Origin: Polynucleobacter sp. AM-7D1 | Lineage (GTDB): Bacteria; Pseudomonadota; Gammaproteobacteria; Burkholderiales; Burkholderiaceae | Length of the DNA stretch: 64,000 bases | Reading direction: 5' to 3' | Assembly: GCF_018688455.1 (NCBI RefSeq) | Contig: NZ_CP061319.1 | Coordinates: 62,001-126,000, forward strand | Shown here: piece after piece, positions 1-9,569 of the stretch | Layout of the letters: every line of letters begins with the position of its first letter | Position numbering within the stretch: position 1 is the first letter of the stretch | Notes under the pieces: generated by a model | Database searches by the model: none | What the model was told of the DNA's origin: nothing | The model's input: only the letters and a program-made list of their open reading frames with translations | Program-made: the position numbers and the translations under genes

Positions 1-167
1 ATGCGCTTTATGGCAAATATGTTGGACAGTCCAAAAAATACCATGCTCATGACGAAGCTGGTCAATACAAGATGGGTGATACCGTTGAAATTGCTGAATC
101 TAAGCCAATTTCACGTACTAAGTCTTGGGTTGTAACCCGTTTAGTTCAAGAATCAAAAGGTATTTAA
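1..167 (+). CDS. rpsQ: 30S ribosomal protein S17 (C-terminal part; 5' end outside window)
   Basis: The open frame enters from the left edge (first full codon at position 3) and ends at TAA 165-167. The readable part runs from [18 protein letters not shown] through [16 protein letters not shown], which is the conserved C-terminal half of bacterial S17, a primary 16S rRNA-binding protein of the small subunit. It sits just before rplN, the normal order at the S10/spc operon boundary. Only about 54 residues are visible, so nothing can be said about its start or regulation. Confidence 0.95.
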   Translation, partial: ALYGKYVGQSKKYHAHDEAGQYKMGDTVEIAESKPISRTKSWVVTRLVQESKGI

Positions 168-176
168 AGAAATATT

Positions 177-209
177 AGGGATTTTGGCGAACTTTCTTGC
201 CAAATCCCT
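177..209 (+). other. bulged hairpin after rpsQ
   Basis: AGGGATTTTGGC at 177-188 pairs with GCCAAATCCCT at 199-209 around a 10-nt loop, with one extra T on the left arm. It follows the rpsQ stop by 9 nt and overlaps the -35 box of the candidate rplN promoter. Only a short TTTT follows, so it may be a weak terminator or a processing site rather than a strong terminator. Confidence 0.5.
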
Positions 210-226
210 GTTTTGCGTAGTATGAT
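197..226 (+). promoter_or_regulatory. candidate sigma-70 promoter for rplN operon
   Basis: TTGCCA (197-202) and TATGAT (221-226) are separated by 18 bp, a good match to the sigma-70 consensus, placed between rpsQ and rplN. Transcription would start near 233, giving a leader of about 120 nt that opens with a hairpin. The placement suggests that the spc part of the cluster can be transcribed independently of the S10 part. This is inferred from sequence only. Confidence 0.55.
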
Positions 227-231
227 AGAAG

Positions 232-268
232 GCTTCTCTGGTTTTATTGGGAGAAGCAGTGTTTTTTC
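232..268 (+). promoter_or_regulatory. leader hairpin with U-run (possible attenuator) upstream of rplN
   Basis: GCTTCTC (232-238) pairs perfectly with GAGAAGC (251-257) around a 12-nt loop. After a 3-nt AGT gap and a G comes T6 (262-267). It would form at the very 5' end of the rplN leader transcript. The shape resembles an intrinsic terminator or attenuator, although the stem is AU/GC mixed and only 7 bp. Confidence 0.45.
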
Positions 269-277
269 ATTAATTCC

Positions 278-301
278 GGGTTTTAACTTTCGTTAAAGCC
301 C
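278..301 (+). promoter_or_regulatory. second leader hairpin upstream of rplN
   Basis: GGGTTTTAAC (278-287) pairs with GTTAAAGCCC (292-301) around a TTTC tetraloop, with one G-U pair. It lies about 50 nt before the rplN start. It could be a protein-binding site for autogenous control of the ribosomal operon, but that is inference. Confidence 0.4.
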
Positions 302-353
302 ATAGACGGAACCAAGACTGTTTGCCTTTGGCTAACAAGTTGGGGATTAAAAA

Positions 354-722
354 ATGATTCAGACCGAAAGTAGATTACAGGTCGCCGACAACACAGGCGC
401 CAGTGAAGTTTTGTGCATCAAGGTATTGGGCGGCTCTAAGCGTCGTTACGCCAGTATCGGTGATGTCATTAAAGTGACTGTAAAGTCCGCTGCTCCACGT
501 GGCCGTGTAAAAAAAGGTGACATTTATAACGCCGTAGTAGTGAGAACTGCTAAGGGTGTTCGCCGTCCAGACGGCTCATTGATTAAGTTCGATGGAAACG
601 CTGCGGTATTGCTCAACGCTAAGTTAGAGCCAATCGGCACACGTATCTTTGGACCAGTGACGCGTGAGTTGCGTACTGAGAAGTTCATGAAGATCGTTTC
701 TCTCGCCCCCGAAGTTATTTAA
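354..722 (+). CDS. rplN: 50S ribosomal protein L14
   Basis: This 122-residue protein begins [16 protein letters not shown], the invariant start of bacterial L14, which binds 23S rRNA and bridges to the 30S subunit. Its length equals the family norm. It is the first gene of the spc block here, with rplX starting 9 nt after its stop. A 186-nt gap upstream contains a candidate promoter and hairpins, unlike the tight spacing elsewhere in the cluster, so L14 may head a transcript of its own. Confidence 0.98.
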   Translation: MIQTESRLQVADNTGASEVLCIKVLGGSKRRYASIGDVIKVTVKSAAPRGRVKKGDIYNAVVVRTAKGVRRPDGSLIKFDGNAAVLLNAKLEPIGTRIFGPVTRELRTEKFMKIVSLAPEVI

Positions 723-731
723 GAGGCTGAT

Positions 732-1040
732 ATGAAAAAGATTCGTAAAGGTGATTCAGTAGTTCTGTTGACTGGCCGTGATAAGGGCAAGCAAGGAACA
801 GTTACAGCCGTTCTCGAGAACAAACTAGTAATCGAAGGCGTAAACATTTACAAAAAGAGCGTTAAGCCAAATCCAGCAGCCGGTGTTACTGGCGGCATGA
901 TTGACAAGACGATGCCTGTTCACATTTCTAATGTGGCTGTGGTTGACGGTAACGGCAAACCATCACGTGTTGGTATCAAACTCGTGGACGGTAAAAAGCA
1001 ACGTTTCCTCAAAACCACTGGCGCAACTTTAAGCGCATAA
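732..1040 (+). CDS. rplX: 50S ribosomal protein L24
   Basis: This 102-residue protein starts [22 protein letters not shown], the KOW motif of L24, which is an early assembly initiator on domain I of 23S rRNA. The remainder ([19 protein letters not shown]) matches the family and length is normal. It lies 9 nt after rplN and 16 nt before rplE. An AGAGG-like ribosome-binding site overlaps the end of rplN. Confidence 0.98.
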   Translation: MKKIRKGDSVVLLTGRDKGKQGTVTAVLENKLVIEGVNIYKKSVKPNPAAGVTGGMIDKTMPVHISNVAVVDGNGKPSRVGIKLVDGKKQRFLKTTGATLSA

Positions 1041-1056
1041 GGGGCACGGAGAAATT

Positions 1057-1599
1057 ATGAGCACACGTTTTCAAGAACACTATCAAGCTAAAGTTGTTGC
1101 TGATTTAATCGCCAAATTTGGCTACAAGTCAGTAATGGAAGTTCCACGTATCACCAAGGTAACCCTGAATATGGGCTTGGGCGATGCAGTGAACGACAAG
1201 AAAATTATCGAAAATGCAGTTGGCGATTTGACAAAAGTAGCAGGTCAAAAGCCAGTTGTGACAAAAGCAAAAAAAGCGATTGCTGGTTTCAAAATTCGCC
1301 AAGGTTACCCAATCGGTGCCATGGTGACATTGCGTGGTGCACGCATGTATGAATTTTTAGACCGTTTCGTGACTGTTGCTTTGCCACGCGTACGTGACTT
1401 CCGCGGAATTTCCGGTAAGGCATTTGACGGTCGTGGTAACTACAACATCGGCGTTAAAGAGCAAATCATTTTCCCTGAAATCGAATACGACAAAATTGAT
1501 GCCCTCCGTGGTCTCAATATCAGTATTACGACGACCGCTAAGACTGACGAAGAAGCAAAAGCTTTGTTAGCAGCGTTCAAATTCCCTTTCCGCAATTAA
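1057..1599 (+). CDS. rplE: 50S ribosomal protein L5
   Basis: The 180-residue protein contains the L5 signature ([50 protein letters not shown]). L5 binds 5S rRNA and contacts the P-site tRNA and the 30S head. The length is typical. The GGAG ribosome-binding site 6 nt upstream supports the ATG. The gene sits between rplX and rpsN in the standard spc order. Confidence 0.98.
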   Translation: MSTRFQEHYQAKVVADLIAKFGYKSVMEVPRITKVTLNMGLGDAVNDKKIIENAVGDLTKVAGQKPVVTKAKKAIAGFKIRQGYPIGAMVTLRGARMYEFLDRFVTVALPRVRDFRGISGKAFDGRGNYNIGVKEQIIFPEIEYDKIDALRGLNISITTTAKTDEEAKALLAAFKFPFRN

Positions 1600-1608
1600 G
1601 AGGCTAAC

Positions 1609-1914
1609 GTGGCAAAACTATCCCTAATTGAGCGCGAGAATAAGCGCACAAAAACTGTAGAGAAGTACGCTGTAAAGCGTGCTGAACTCAAGGCAATCAT
1701 TGCTGATCAATCACGCAGCGATGAAGAGCGCTATGAAGCTCGCTTGAAGCTACAGGCACTTCCACGTAACGCAAGCCCGATTCGTCAAAGAAATCGTTGT
1801 TCATTAACCGGTCGTCCACGCGGTGTATTCAGCAAGTTTGGTTTAGCGCGTAGCAAGATTCGTGAAATCGCCTTCCGTGGCGAAATCCCCGGTTTAACCA
1901 AGGCCAGCTGGTAA
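1609..1914 (+). CDS. rpsN: 30S ribosomal protein S14 (long, zinc-free form)
   Basis: This 101-residue protein starts at GTG (1609) after AGAGG. It reads [20 protein letters not shown] and ends in the conserved GLTKASW. It is the long form of S14, without the CxxC zinc motifs of the short paralogue, so it does not depend on zinc. S14 assembles into the 30S head. The neighbours rplE and rpsH are in the standard order. Confidence 0.97.
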   Translation: MAKLSLIERENKRTKTVEKYAVKRAELKAIIADQSRSDEERYEARLKLQALPRNASPIRQRNRCSLTGRPRGVFSKFGLARSKIREIAFRGEIPGLTKASW

Positions 1915-1938
1915 GCGGCGAAAGAATTAGGAGAACTC

Positions 1939-2334
1939 ATGAGTATCAGCGATCCAATCGCCGACATGTTGACAAGGATCCGCAATGCGCAAGCAGTGCA
2001 GAAACCCGTAGTCTTGATGCCGTCGTCAAAAGTTAAAGTAGCTATTGCAAAAGTCTTGCAGGATGAAGGTTATATCGATAGTTTTGAAATCAAAGGTGAA
2101 GCAGCTAAGCCAGTGCTACACATTGAACTCAAATACTACGCAGGCCGCCCTGTTATTGAGCGTATTGACCGTGTATCTACACCAAGTCTACGTATCTACA
2201 AAGGCCGTCACGACATTCCTGAAGTAATGAATGGCTTGGGCATTGCAATTATTTCAACCCCACAAGGCGTAATGACAGACCGCAAAGCACGTGCAAACGG
2301 CGTTGGTGGTGAAGTTATTTGCTACGTCGCGTAA
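1939..2334 (+). CDS. rpsH: 30S ribosomal protein S8
   Basis: The 131-residue protein opens [18 protein letters not shown] and has the C-terminal S8 signature [21 protein letters not shown]8 binds the central domain of 16S rRNA and, in E. coli, represses its own operon by binding spc mRNA near rplE. Whether that loop operates here cannot be seen. AGGAG precedes the start; rplF follows after 10 nt. Confidence 0.98.
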   Translation: MSISDPIADMLTRIRNAQAVQKPVVLMPSSKVKVAIAKVLQDEGYIDSFEIKGEAAKPVLHIELKYYAGRPVIERIDRVSTPSLRIYKGRHDIPEVMNGLGIAIISTPQGVMTDRKARANGVGGEVICYVA

Positions 2335-2344
2335 GGAGAGAAAT

Positions 2345-2878
2345 ATGTCCCGCGTTGGTAAATCACCTATTCCAGTCCCTAAGGGCGCTGAAATCAGCAT
2401 CAACGGTGCAAACATTACTGTTAAAGGCCCATTAGGTACTTTGACACACAACTTGCATCCTTCTGTTGGTTTGAAACAAGAAGATGGCGTATTGACAGTT
2501 GTTTTAAATAACGACACACCAGAAGCTGGTGCACAGTCAGGTACAGCACGTGCTTTAGTAAACAACATGGTTGTTGGCGTAACTACTGGCTTTGAGCGCA
2601 AGCTCAGTTTGGTAGGCGTTGGTTACCGTGCTGCTGCTCAAGGCGAATCATTGAAGTTGCAGTTAGGTTTCTCACACGACATTATTTACAACCTGCCAAA
2701 AGGTGTAAAAGCTGAGACTCCTACTCAAACTGAAATCATTATCAAAGGTTCCAACAAGCAGCAAGTTGGCCAGGTTGCAGCTGAAGTTCGCGCATACCGT
2801 TCACCAGAGCCATACAAAGGCAAAGGTGTTCGCTACGTGGATGAGGTTGTACATCTGAAAGAAACTAAGAAGAAGTAA
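2345..2878 (+). CDS. rplF: 50S ribosomal protein L6
   Basis: The start is ATG 2345 ([14 protein letters not shown]), preceded by GGAGAG; the frame is open further upstream, but that part overlaps rpsH. The 177-residue product matches bacterial L6, with two repeated alpha/beta domains and the C-terminal signature YKGKGVRY. L6 lies near the factor-binding site of the 50S subunit. Confidence 0.97.
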   Translation: MSRVGKSPIPVPKGAEISINGANITVKGPLGTLTHNLHPSVGLKQEDGVLTVVLNNDTPEAGAQSGTARALVNNMVVGVTTGFERKLSLVGVGYRAAAQGESLKLQLGFSHDIIYNLPKGVKAETPTQTEIIIKGSNKQQVGQVAAEVRAYRSPEPYKGKGVRYVDEVVHLKETKKK

Positions 2879-2891
2879 GCGAGATTAGAAA

Positions 2892-3245
2892 ATGAATAAA
2901 GACGAATCCAGACAAAGACGTGCTAGGCAGACTCGTATTCGCATTGCCGAAGCATTGGCAAATCGCTTAACAGTTATCCGTAGCAATTCACATATCTCTG
3001 CACAGGTATATAGCCCATGTGGAACCAAGGTTGTGGCAGCTGCCTCATCAATGGAAAAAGAATTGCGCCAAGCGATCAAAAACGGCGGCAACGCTGAAGC
3101 GGCTAAACAAATCGGCAAACTAGTTGCTGAGCGTGCTGTTAAAGCAGGCGTTGTTGATGTTGCTTTTGATCGTTCCGGTCATCGTTACCACGGCCGTATT
3201 AAGGCCTTAGCTGAAGCTGCGCGTGAAGCCGGCCTGAAGTTCTAA
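2892..3245 (+). CDS. rplR: 50S ribosomal protein L18
   Basis: The 117-residue basic protein ([18 protein letters not shown]..., ending AREAGLKF) is L18, which binds 5S rRNA together with L5 to form the central protuberance. Length and C-terminus ([20 protein letters not shown]) are typical. It sits 13 nt after rplF and 18 nt before rpsE. Confidence 0.98.
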   Translation: MNKDESRQRRARQTRIRIAEALANRLTVIRSNSHISAQVYSPCGTKVVAAASSMEKELRQAIKNGGNAEAAKQIGKLVAERAVKAGVVDVAFDRSGHRYHGRIKALAEAAREAGLKF

Positions 3246-3263
3246 TAGGGTTTAGGAAAAAAC

Positions 3264-3782
3264 ATGGCAAAAATGCAAACCAAGATGCAAAACGAAGAGC
3301 GTGATGATGGCCTTCGCGAGAAGATGATCGCTGTTAATCGTGTAACTAAAGTGGTTAAGGGTGGTCGTATTCTCGGCTTCGCTGCACTCACTGTAGTTGG
3401 CGATGGCGATGGTCGTATCGGCATGGGTAAAGGTAAATCAAAAGAAGTTCCAGTTGCTGTTCAAAAGGCAATGGACGAAGCACGTCGCAAGATGATCAAA
3501 GTTTCCTTACGTAAAGGTACTTTGCAACACACTGTGATTGGTAAGCATGGCGCATCACGCGTGATGATTTCTCCAGCTAAAGATGGTACTGGCGTTATTG
3601 CTGGTGGCCCAATGCGCGCAATTTTCGATGTAATGGGTGTAACTAACGTTGTTGCTAAGTCACTTGGCTCAACAAACCCTTACAACATGGTTCGTGCAAC
3701 GATTGATGGTTTAAGCAAGATGAGCACTCCTTCTGAAATTGCTGCTAAGCGCGGTAAGTCAGTTGAAGAGATTCTCGGCTAA
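3264..3782 (+). CDS. rpsE: 30S ribosomal protein S5
   Basis: The 172-residue protein has the N-terminal S5 double-stranded-RNA-binding domain ([38 protein letters not shown]) and the C-terminal domain ([23 protein letters not shown] in two parts). S5 helps decoding accuracy and mRNA entry. The order rplR-rpsE-rpmD is standard. Confidence 0.98.
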   Translation: MAKMQTKMQNEERDDGLREKMIAVNRVTKVVKGGRILGFAALTVVGDGDGRIGMGKGKSKEVPVAVQKAMDEARRKMIKVSLRKGTLQHTVIGKHGASRVMISPAKDGTGVIAGGPMRAIFDVMGVTNVVAKSLGSTNPYNMVRATIDGLSKMSTPSEIAAKRGKSVEEILG

Positions 3783-3806
3783 GACCAAAAGATTAGGAAT
3801 CTATAA

Positions 3807-3995
3807 ATGACAACATCTAACTCCAAAGTCAAACTGCAATTAGTGCGCAGCTTGATCGGTACACGCGAAAGCCACCGTGCAACAGTTCGTGGTTTAGGCC
3901 TCGGACGTATCAATTCTGTTTCAGAATTGGAAGACACTCCAGCTGTTCGCGGAATGATTAATAAAGTTTCTTATCTAGTTAAAGTCATTGGCTAA
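3807..3995 (+). CDS. rpmD: 50S ribosomal protein L30
   Basis: This 62-residue protein carries the L30 signature ([20 protein letters not shown], with [17 protein letters not shown] at the end). L30 is a small 50S protein found in most but not all bacteria. AGGAA upstream of ATG 3807 supports the start. It lies between rpsE and rplO as usual. Confidence 0.97.
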   Translation: MTTSNSKVKLQLVRSLIGTRESHRATVRGLGLGRINSVSELEDTPAVRGMINKVSYLVKVIG

Positions 3996-4022
3996 TAACT
4001 AGCAAGTAAATAGGCGAAGAAT

Positions 4023-4463
4023 ATGCAACTCAATACACTCAAACCCGCAGAGGGATCCAAGAAAAACCGTCGTCGCGTAGGTCGCGGCATCGGCTCTGGT
4101 CTTGGTAAAACTGCTGGCCGCGGTCACAAAGGTCAAAAATCACGTTCAGGCGGATTCCACAAAGTTGGATTCGAGGGCGGACAGATGCCGATGTATCGTC
4201 GTTTGCCAAAACGTGGTTTCGTATCTTTGACACGTCGTCACGTTGGTCAAATTACTTTGAACGACTTAGCAAAAATTAACTTGCCAGAAGTTGACTTGTT
4301 AGTTTTGAGAGCGCATGGTTTTGCTGGTGAGCAAATCAATGCAGTCAAAGTAATTAAGACTGGTGAATTGTCGATTGCTGTGACCCTTAAAGGTATTACA
4401 GCAACAGCGGGTGCGAAAGCAGCTATTGAAGCAGCTGGCGGCAAATTGGTTGACTTGGTTTAA
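4023..4463 (+). CDS. rplO: 50S ribosomal protein L15
   Basis: The 146-residue protein begins [20 protein letters not shown] and has the glycine/arginine-rich RNA-binding extension ([20 protein letters not shown]) and the core signature [16 protein letters not shown]15 is a late-assembly 23S rRNA-binding protein. It precedes secY, as in nearly all bacteria. Confidence 0.98.
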   Translation: MQLNTLKPAEGSKKNRRRVGRGIGSGLGKTAGRGHKGQKSRSGGFHKVGFEGGQMPMYRRLPKRGFVSLTRRHVGQITLNDLAKINLPEVDLLVLRAHGFAGEQINAVKVIKTGELSIAVTLKGITATAGAKAAIEAAGGKLVDLV

Positions 4464-4480
4464 TTAGTTCTTAGCAGCCG

Positions 4481-5818
4481 ATGGCATTAGCACCTACCAA
4501 CACAGCGAGTATTGCTCAATCAGGAGGCAAGTATGGCGAATTACGCCAACGCTTGATATTCCTGGTTTTGGCTTTGCTCGTCTTCCGTTTGGGAGCGCAT
4601 ATTCCTGTTCCAGGTATTGATCCTGACCAATTGGCTCAATTGTTCTCAGGCCAAAAAGACGGCATCTTGGGTATGTTTAACCTGTTCTCAGGTGGTGCTT
4701 TATCTCGCTTTACCGTATTTGCTTTGGGAATCATGCCGTACATTTCTGCATCGATCATCATGCAGTTAATGACGATTGTTGTACCTTCATTAGAGGCATT
4801 GAAAAAAGAAGGTCAAGCAGGTCAACGTAAGATTACTCAGTACACACGTTATGGCACTGTTGTTTTGGCAACATTCCAAGCTTTGGGAATCTCTGTTGCA
4901 CTACAGGCTCAGCCAGGCTTAGTTATCAACCCAGGTTTGATGTTTGAATTGAATACCGTGGTAACTCTGGTTACTGGCACGATGTTCCTGATGTGGCTCG
5001 GTGAGCAGATCACGGAGCGCGGACTTGGTAATGGCATCTCTATTATTATTTTTGGCGGTATTGTTTCTGGCTTGCCATCTGCAATTGGTAGCTTGCTTGA
5101 ATTAGTGCGTACCGGCTCCATGAATATCTTGTCAGCATTGCTGATCGTTGTGGTCTGTATTGCGGTGACTTATTTTGTAGTGTTTGTAGAGCGTGGTCAG
5201 CGCCGTATTTTGGTGAACTACGCTAAGCGTCAAGTTGGTAACAAGGTATATGGCGGTCAGTCTTCATACTTCCCATTGAAGTTGAACATGGCTGGCGTTA
5301 TCCCCCCAATTTTTGCTTCATCTATTATTTTGTTCCCTGCAACGATTGCTGGCTGGTTTACTTCTGGCGAGCCAACCAATATGTTCAGCAGAGTGATTAA
5401 AGATTTGGCGGCTACATTGGCTCCAGGTCAGCCTGTTTATACAATTTTGTACGCAGCTGCAATTATTTTCTTCTGCTTTTTCTATACAGCCTTGGTATTC
5501 AATAGCCGTGAAACTGCAGATAACTTGAAGAAGAGTGGTGCCTTTGTTCCAGGTATTCGTCCTGGTGATCAGACTGGTCGTTATATCGACAAGATCTTGG
5601 TTCGTTTGACATTGGCTGGTGCAATTTATATGGTTTTGGTTTGCTTGTTACCAGAATTCTTGGTGTTGAAGTACAACGTGCCATTCTATTTTGGCGGTAC
5701 TTCATTGTTGATTATTGTCGTTGTTGCAATGGATTTCATGGCTCAAGTTCAGTCATTCGTAATGCAACAACAATATGGTTCTTTGATGAAAAAAGCTAAC
5801 TTTAAGATGGGCGCTTAA
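4481..5818 (+). CDS. secY: preprotein translocase subunit SecY
   Basis: This 445-residue polytopic protein has ten hydrophobic segments and the SecY signatures [10 protein letters not shown] near the N-terminus and an AxIPPI-like [11 protein letters not shown] around residue 270. It forms the inner-membrane channel for Sec-dependent export and membrane-protein insertion with SecE and SecG. It starts 17 nt after rplO with only a poor Shine-Dalgarno, so it may depend on translation coupling. The IF-1 gene follows after 4 nt. Confidence 0.98.
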   Translation: MALAPTNTASIAQSGGKYGELRQRLIFLVLALLVFRLGAHIPVPGIDPDQLAQLFSGQKDGILGMFNLFSGGALSRFTVFALGIMPYISASIIMQLMTIVVPSLEALKKEGQAGQRKITQYTRYGTVVLATFQALGISVALQAQPGLVINPGLMFELNTVVTLVTGTMFLMWLGEQITERGLGNGISIIIFGGIVSGLPSAIGSLLELVRTGSMNILSALLIVVVCIAVTYFVVFVERGQRRILVNYAKRQVGNKVYGGQSSYFPLKLNMAGVIPPIFASSIILFPATIAGWFTSGEPTNMFSRVIKDLAATLAPGQPVYTILYAAAIIFFCFFYTALVFNSRETADNLKKSGAFVPGIRPGDQTGRYIDKILVRLTLAGAIYMVLVCLLPEFLVLKYNVPFYFGGTSLLIIVVVAMDFMAQVQSFVMQQQYGSLMKKANFKMGA

Positions 5819-5822
5819 CTGA

Positions 5823-6041
5823 ATGTCTAAAGACGATGTAATTCAGATGGCGGGAGAAATTATTGAGAATTTGCCGAACGCAATGTTTCGCGTGAAGCTA
5901 GAGAACGGACATGTGGTTCTAGGGCACATTTCTGGAAAGATGAGGATGCATTACATCCGCATATTGCCAGGAGATAAGGTGACGGTGGAGATGACTCCTT
6001 ACGACCTGACCCGCGCCAGAATCATTTTCCGAGCGAAGTAA
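5823..6041 (+). CDS. infA: translation initiation factor IF-1
   Basis: The 72-residue OB-fold protein ([38 protein letters not shown]) is IF-1, which occupies the A site of the 30S subunit during initiation. It lies between secY and rpmJ, a location common in betaproteobacteria. It starts 4 nt after the secY stop, so the two are probably translationally linked. Confidence 0.98.
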   Translation: MSKDDVIQMAGEIIENLPNAMFRVKLENGHVVLGHISGKMRMHYIRILPGDKVTVEMTPYDLTRARIIFRAK

Positions 6042-6076
6042 AGATTAAGTAGTACCTATTTTTTTAGAGGTGAGTT

Positions 6077-6193
6077 ATGAAAGTTTTAGCATCCGTTAAG
6101 TGTATTTGCAGAAATTGCAAGATCATTAAGCGCAAACGCGTTGTGCGCGTGATCTGTTCTTCAGACGCACGTCATAAGCAGCGTCAAGGCTGA
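6077..6193 (+). CDS. rpmJ: 50S ribosomal protein L36
   Basis: The 38-residue protein starts at ATG 6077 after GAGG and ends at TGA 6191-6193. It has the zinc-ribbon ligands Cys11, Cys14, Cys27 and His33 and the C-terminal HKQRQG. Position 9, usually Lys or Arg, is Cys here (codon TGT), giving an extra cysteine next to the zinc site. It lies between infA and rpsM, as expected. Confidence 0.97.
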   Translation: MKVLASVKCICRNCKIIKRKRVVRVICSSDARHKQRQG

Positions 6194-6217
6194 TCTGGTT
6201 AATTAAGAGGAAATCTC

Positions 6218-6583
6218 ATGGCACGTATCGCTGGGGTAAACATCCCAAATCATCAACATACTGTTATCGGTTTAACAGCAATTTTTGGCATCGGCACAAC
6301 TCGTGCTCGCAAAATTTGTGAAACCACAGGTGTTGCAATCGACAAAAAAGTTAAAGATCTTACTGACGGTGACTTGGAAAAGTTGCGTGATGAGGTAGGT
6401 AAATTCATCACTGAAGGTGACCTTCGTCGTGAAGTAACGATGAGCATCAAGCGTTTGATGGACTTAGGCTGCTATCGTGGCGTTCGTCATCGTAAGGGCT
6501 TGCCTGTACGTGGTCAACGTACTAAGACTAACGCGCGTACCCGCAAGGGCCCACGTAAGTCTGGCGTGCAACTCAAGAAATAA
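6218..6583 (+). CDS. rpsM: 30S ribosomal protein S13
   Basis: The 121-residue protein ([20 protein letters not shown], with [19 protein letters not shown] near the C-terminus) is S13, which forms intersubunit bridges in the 30S head and contacts P-site tRNA. AGAGG precedes the ATG. It opens the alpha-operon part of the cluster (rpsM-rpsK-rpsD-rpoA-rplQ). Confidence 0.98.
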   Translation: MARIAGVNIPNHQHTVIGLTAIFGIGTTRARKICETTGVAIDKKVKDLTDGDLEKLRDEVGKFITEGDLRREVTMSIKRLMDLGCYRGVRHRKGLPVRGQRTKTNARTRKGPRKSGVQLKK

Positions 6584-6601
6584 TCAAGAAAGTTTATTGA
6601 C

Positions 6602-7009
6602 ATGGCAAAACAACAATCCGCTTCTGCAGCTTCACAGCGCGCACGTAAGAAGGTTAAAAAGAACGTTGCAGACGGTATTGCACACGTTCACGCTTCTTTT
6701 AATAACACCATTATTACGATCACTGATCGCCAAGGTAATGCGCTTTCATGGGCAACATCTGGTGGCCAGGGCTTCAAGGGCTCACGTAAATCAACACCTT
6801 TTGCTGCTCAGGTAGCCGCTGAAGTTGCTGGTAAGACAGCTATTGAATGCGGTATCAAGAATTTGGAAGTTCAGATCAAAGGCCCAGGCCCAGGTCGTGA
6901 ATCAGCAGTGCGTGCATTGAACTCATTGGGAATCAAGATCACTGAGATTCAAGACGTAACTCCAGTTCCACACAATGGTTGCCGTCCTCCTAAGCGTCGT
7001 CGTATCTAA
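6602..7009 (+). CDS. rpsK: 30S ribosomal protein S11
   Basis: The 135-residue protein contains the S11 signatures [18 protein letters not shown] and [13 protein letters not shown] and ends in the conserved [12 protein letters not shown]11 lines the mRNA exit and Shine-Dalgarno cleft. AAGAAAG precedes the start. A 118-nt gap to rpsD follows, longer than the other gaps in the operon. Confidence 0.98.
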   Translation: MAKQQSASAASQRARKKVKKNVADGIAHVHASFNNTIITITDRQGNALSWATSGGQGFKGSRKSTPFAAQVAAEVAGKTAIECGIKNLEVQIKGPGPGRESAVRALNSLGIKITEIQDVTPVPHNGCRPPKRRRI

Positions 7010-7127
7010 GCTTGGATCTTGGCATTACAACAGTTTTAGTAGTTTTTTATTAAAGCCCACCGTTCATCTGAATTAAAGGGTGAACTCACCGTCGGTCGTA
7101 AGACTGCGGCAAAGAAAGGAAAGCATC

Positions 7128-7751
7128 GTGGCACGTTACTTAGGGCCTAAGGCCAAATTAGCACGTCGGGAAGGTACCGACTTATTTTTAAAGAGCGCAC
7201 GTCGCGCCCTGTCAGACAAGTGCAAGTTAGATACTAAGCCTGGTCAACATGGCCGTACATCTGGCTCAAGAACATCTGATTACGGTAATCAATTGCGTGA
7301 AAAGCAAAAGGTTAAGCGTATCTATGGCGTATTAGAGCGTCAATTCCGTCGTTACTTCGCAGAAGCTGAGCGTCGTAAGGGCAACACTGGTGAAACATTG
7401 CTCCAGTTGCTTGAGTCACGTTTAGACAACGTGGTGTATCGCATGGGCTTTGGTTCAACACGCGCTGAAGCACGTCAGTTAGTTTCTCATTGCGCAATTT
7501 TGCTCAATGGCAGCCCAGTAAACATTCCATCTATTCAGGTTAAGCCTGGTGATGTTGTTGCGATTCGTGAAAAAGCGAAGAAGCAAGCGCGTATTACAGA
7601 ATCACTCAATTTAGTTGGGCAAATGGCAGCTGTTACTTGGGTTTCAGTTGATGCAGCCAAGCTCGAGGGAACATTTAAGCAAGTGCCTGACCGTGAAGAC
7701 ATTAGCGGCGAAATTAATGAAAGTTTGATCGTCGAATTGTATTCACGCTAA
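7128..7751 (+). CDS. rpsD: 30S ribosomal protein S4
   Basis: The start is GTG 7128, preceded by AAAGGAAAG; translation gives [20 protein letters not shown] and 207 residues, the usual S4 length. The frame is open further upstream but that part does not resemble S4. It has the S4 RNA-binding domain ([19 protein letters not shown]). S4 nucleates 30S assembly and in enterobacteria represses the alpha operon. A small hairpin lies in the 118-nt leader. Confidence 0.97.
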   Translation: MARYLGPKAKLARREGTDLFLKSARRALSDKCKLDTKPGQHGRTSGSRTSDYGNQLREKQKVKRIYGVLERQFRRYFAEAERRKGNTGETLLQLLESRLDNVVYRMGFGSTRAEARQLVSHCAILLNGSPVNIPSIQVKPGDVVAIREKAKKQARITESLNLVGQMAAVTWVSVDAAKLEGTFKQVPDREDISGEINESLIVELYSR

Positions 7752-7773
7752 TTAGCACTCTCAAGGAAAAAAT

Positions 7774-8754
7774 ATGCAAACAAATTTGCTCAAGCCAAAA
7801 ATTATTTCTGTTGAAGCGCTTACCGCCAACCAAGCTAAGGTTGTTATGGAGCCGTTCGAGCGTGGCTATGGCCACACACTCGGAAATGCATTACGTCGTG
7901 TTTTGTTGTCCTCGATGGTTGGTTATGCACCAACTGAAGTAGCTATTGCAGGTGTGGTTCATGAGTACTCCACATTAGACGGAGTTCAAGAGGATGTAGT
8001 TAACCTTTTGTTGAACCTCAAAGGTATCGTATTTAAGTTGCAGTCGCGTGACGAAGTTACTATCAATTTGCGTAAAGAAGGTCCAGGCGTTGTTACAGCA
8101 AAAGATATCGACTTGCCACACGATGTAGAAATCATTAACCCTGATCACGTTATCGCTCACTTATCAGCTGGTGGTAAGTTGGATATGCAGATCAAGGTTG
8201 AAAAAGGTCGTGGCTATGTACCAGGCAATATGCGTCAATACCATGACGAAGCTACCAAAATCATTGGTCGCATCGTATTGGATGCCTCATTTAGCCCAGT
8301 AAGCCGTGTTAGCTATGCTGTTGAGTCTGCTCGTGTTGAGCAGCGTACCGACCTCGATCGTCTCGTTATGACTATCGAAACCAACGGTGTGTTGTCTCCT
8401 GAAGAGGCGATTCGTCAAGCCGCTACTATTTTGGTCGATCAGTTAGTTGTATTCGCAGCCCTCGAAAGCAGCGAAGTTTCTGGTGATCTCGCGCCAAGCC
8501 GCTCTTCAATGGTTGATCCAATGTTGATGCGTCCGGTTGATGATCTCGAACTCACAGTGCGCTCTGCAAACTGCTTGAAGGCTGAGAATATTTACTACAT
8601 CGGTGACTTGATTCAACGTACAGAGAATGAATTGTTGAAGACGCCTAATCTAGGTCGTAAATCTTTGAATGAAATTAAAGATGTATTGGCGGCTCGTGGC
8701 TTAAGTCTTGGCATGAAACTCGAAAGCTGGCCTCCAGCTAACCTCGAGAAATAA
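7774..8754 (+). CDS. rpoA: RNA polymerase alpha subunit
   Basis: The 326-residue protein has the N-terminal dimerisation domain ([20 protein letters not shown]) and the C-terminal domain that contacts UP elements and activators ([32 protein letters not shown]). The two are joined by a linker near residue 235. Its length is typical of betaproteobacteria. AAGGAAA precedes the ATG; rplQ follows after 16 nt. Confidence 0.98.
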   Translation: MQTNLLKPKIISVEALTANQAKVVMEPFERGYGHTLGNALRRVLLSSMVGYAPTEVAIAGVVHEYSTLDGVQEDVVNLLLNLKGIVFKLQSRDEVTINLRKEGPGVVTAKDIDLPHDVEIINPDHVIAHLSAGGKLDMQIKVEKGRGYVPGNMRQYHDEATKIIGRIVLDASFSPVSRVSYAVESARVEQRTDLDRLVMTIETNGVLSPEEAIRQAATILVDQLVVFAALESSEVSGDLAPSRSSMVDPMLMRPVDDLELTVRSANCLKAENIYYIGDLIQRTENELLKTPNLGRKSLNEIKDVLAARGLSLGMKLESWPPANLEK

Positions 8755-8770
8755 TTAGAAAGGAAGCATC

Positions 8771-9163
8771 ATGCGTCACGGAAACGGCTTACGCAAACTA
8801 AACAGAACATCTTCACATCGCTTGGCGATGCTGCGCAACATGTCCAATTCACTCTTGGAGCACGAAGTCATTAAAACGACTTTGCCAAAAGCTAAGGAAT
8901 TGCGCATGGTTGTTGAGCCTTTGATTACCTTGGGTAAAAAAGATAACTTAGCAAATCGTCGCTTAGCATTCAATCGCACACGCGATCGCGATATCGTGAC
9001 CAAACTCTTCACAGAGCTTGGCCCACGTTACGCAACTCGTCCAGGTGGCTACCTTCGTATTTTGAAGTTTGGCTTCCGTCATGGTGATAATGCACCTATG
9101 GCTTTGGTTGAGTTAGTTGATCGCCCAGAAGTTGAAGAAATAGCAGTAGCTGAGGAGGCTTAA
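8771..9163 (+). CDS. rplQ: 50S ribosomal protein L17
   Basis: This 130-residue protein begins [20 protein letters not shown], the invariant L17 start, and includes [15 protein letters not shown] and [15 protein letters not shown]17 sits near the peptide exit tunnel. A short acidic tail ([11 protein letters not shown]) is common in this order. It is the last gene of the ribosomal cluster and is followed by a clear terminator. Confidence 0.98.
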   Translation: MRHGNGLRKLNRTSSHRLAMLRNMSNSLLEHEVIKTTLPKAKELRMVVEPLITLGKKDNLANRRLAFNRTRDRDIVTKLFTELGPRYATRPGGYLRILKFGFRHGDNAPMALVELVDRPEVEEIAVAEEA

Positions 9164-9180
9164 GCCTTTTAGTTAGATTA

Positions 9181-9207
9181 AAAGCCAGGCTCCGGTCTGG
9201 CTTTTTT
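9181..9207 (+). terminator. intrinsic terminator of the ribosomal/rpoA operon
   Basis: AAAGCCAG (9181-9188) pairs with CTGGCTTT (9197-9204) around an 8-nt loop and runs into T6. It lies 17 nt after the rplQ stop, ending the long ribosomal-protein transcript before cutA. Confidence 0.9.
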
Positions 9208-9231
9208 CATTTATACGCTTATAAATACAGT

Positions 9232-9564
9232 ATGACCCTAGATAAACCTACTGAATTGCTGATTGTTGTCACCACTTTTGTATCACTAGAGGATGCCAAG
9301 AAAATGGCTCACCAGTTAGTTGAAAGCCGCCTGGTTGCGTGCGTACAAATTCAAGAGGGGATCCATTCCATCTATCGATGGGAGGGCAAGATTTGCGAAG
9401 CAAATGAAATCATGCTATCAGCAAAAACAGTTACAAATAAATGGATAGATGTTTCTAATTTCATCAAAAGTCATCATCCTTATGATTTGCCCGAGGTAAT
9501 AGCTTATGCCCCTGAGAAATACGAAGCCCACTATGGCAAGTGGGTAGAGTCCGAGGTAAAGTGA
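9232..9564 (+). CDS. cutA: CutA1-family divalent-cation tolerance protein
   Basis: The 110-residue protein matches CutA1, a small trimeric PII-like fold: VVTTFVSLEDAKKMAHQLVE, RLVACVQI, IYRWEGKI and HPYDLPEVIAY are family signatures. CutA was linked to copper tolerance in E. coli, but its biochemical role remains unclear. It overlaps or abuts dsbD, and the pair cutA-dsbD is a conserved arrangement. TATAAA just upstream could be part of a promoter between the rplQ terminator and the start. Confidence 0.93.
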   Translation: MTLDKPTELLIVVTTFVSLEDAKKMAHQLVESRLVACVQIQEGIHSIYRWEGKICEANEIMLSAKTVTNKWIDVSNFIKSHHPYDLPEVIAYAPEKYEAHYGKWVESEVK

Positions 9565-9569
9565 CATTC

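Noticed and set aside
7080..7127. N-terminal extension of S4 upstream of GTG 7128.
   Set aside because: The extra 16 residues do not resemble S4; GTG 7128 has a good Shine-Dalgarno and gives the standard S4 start.
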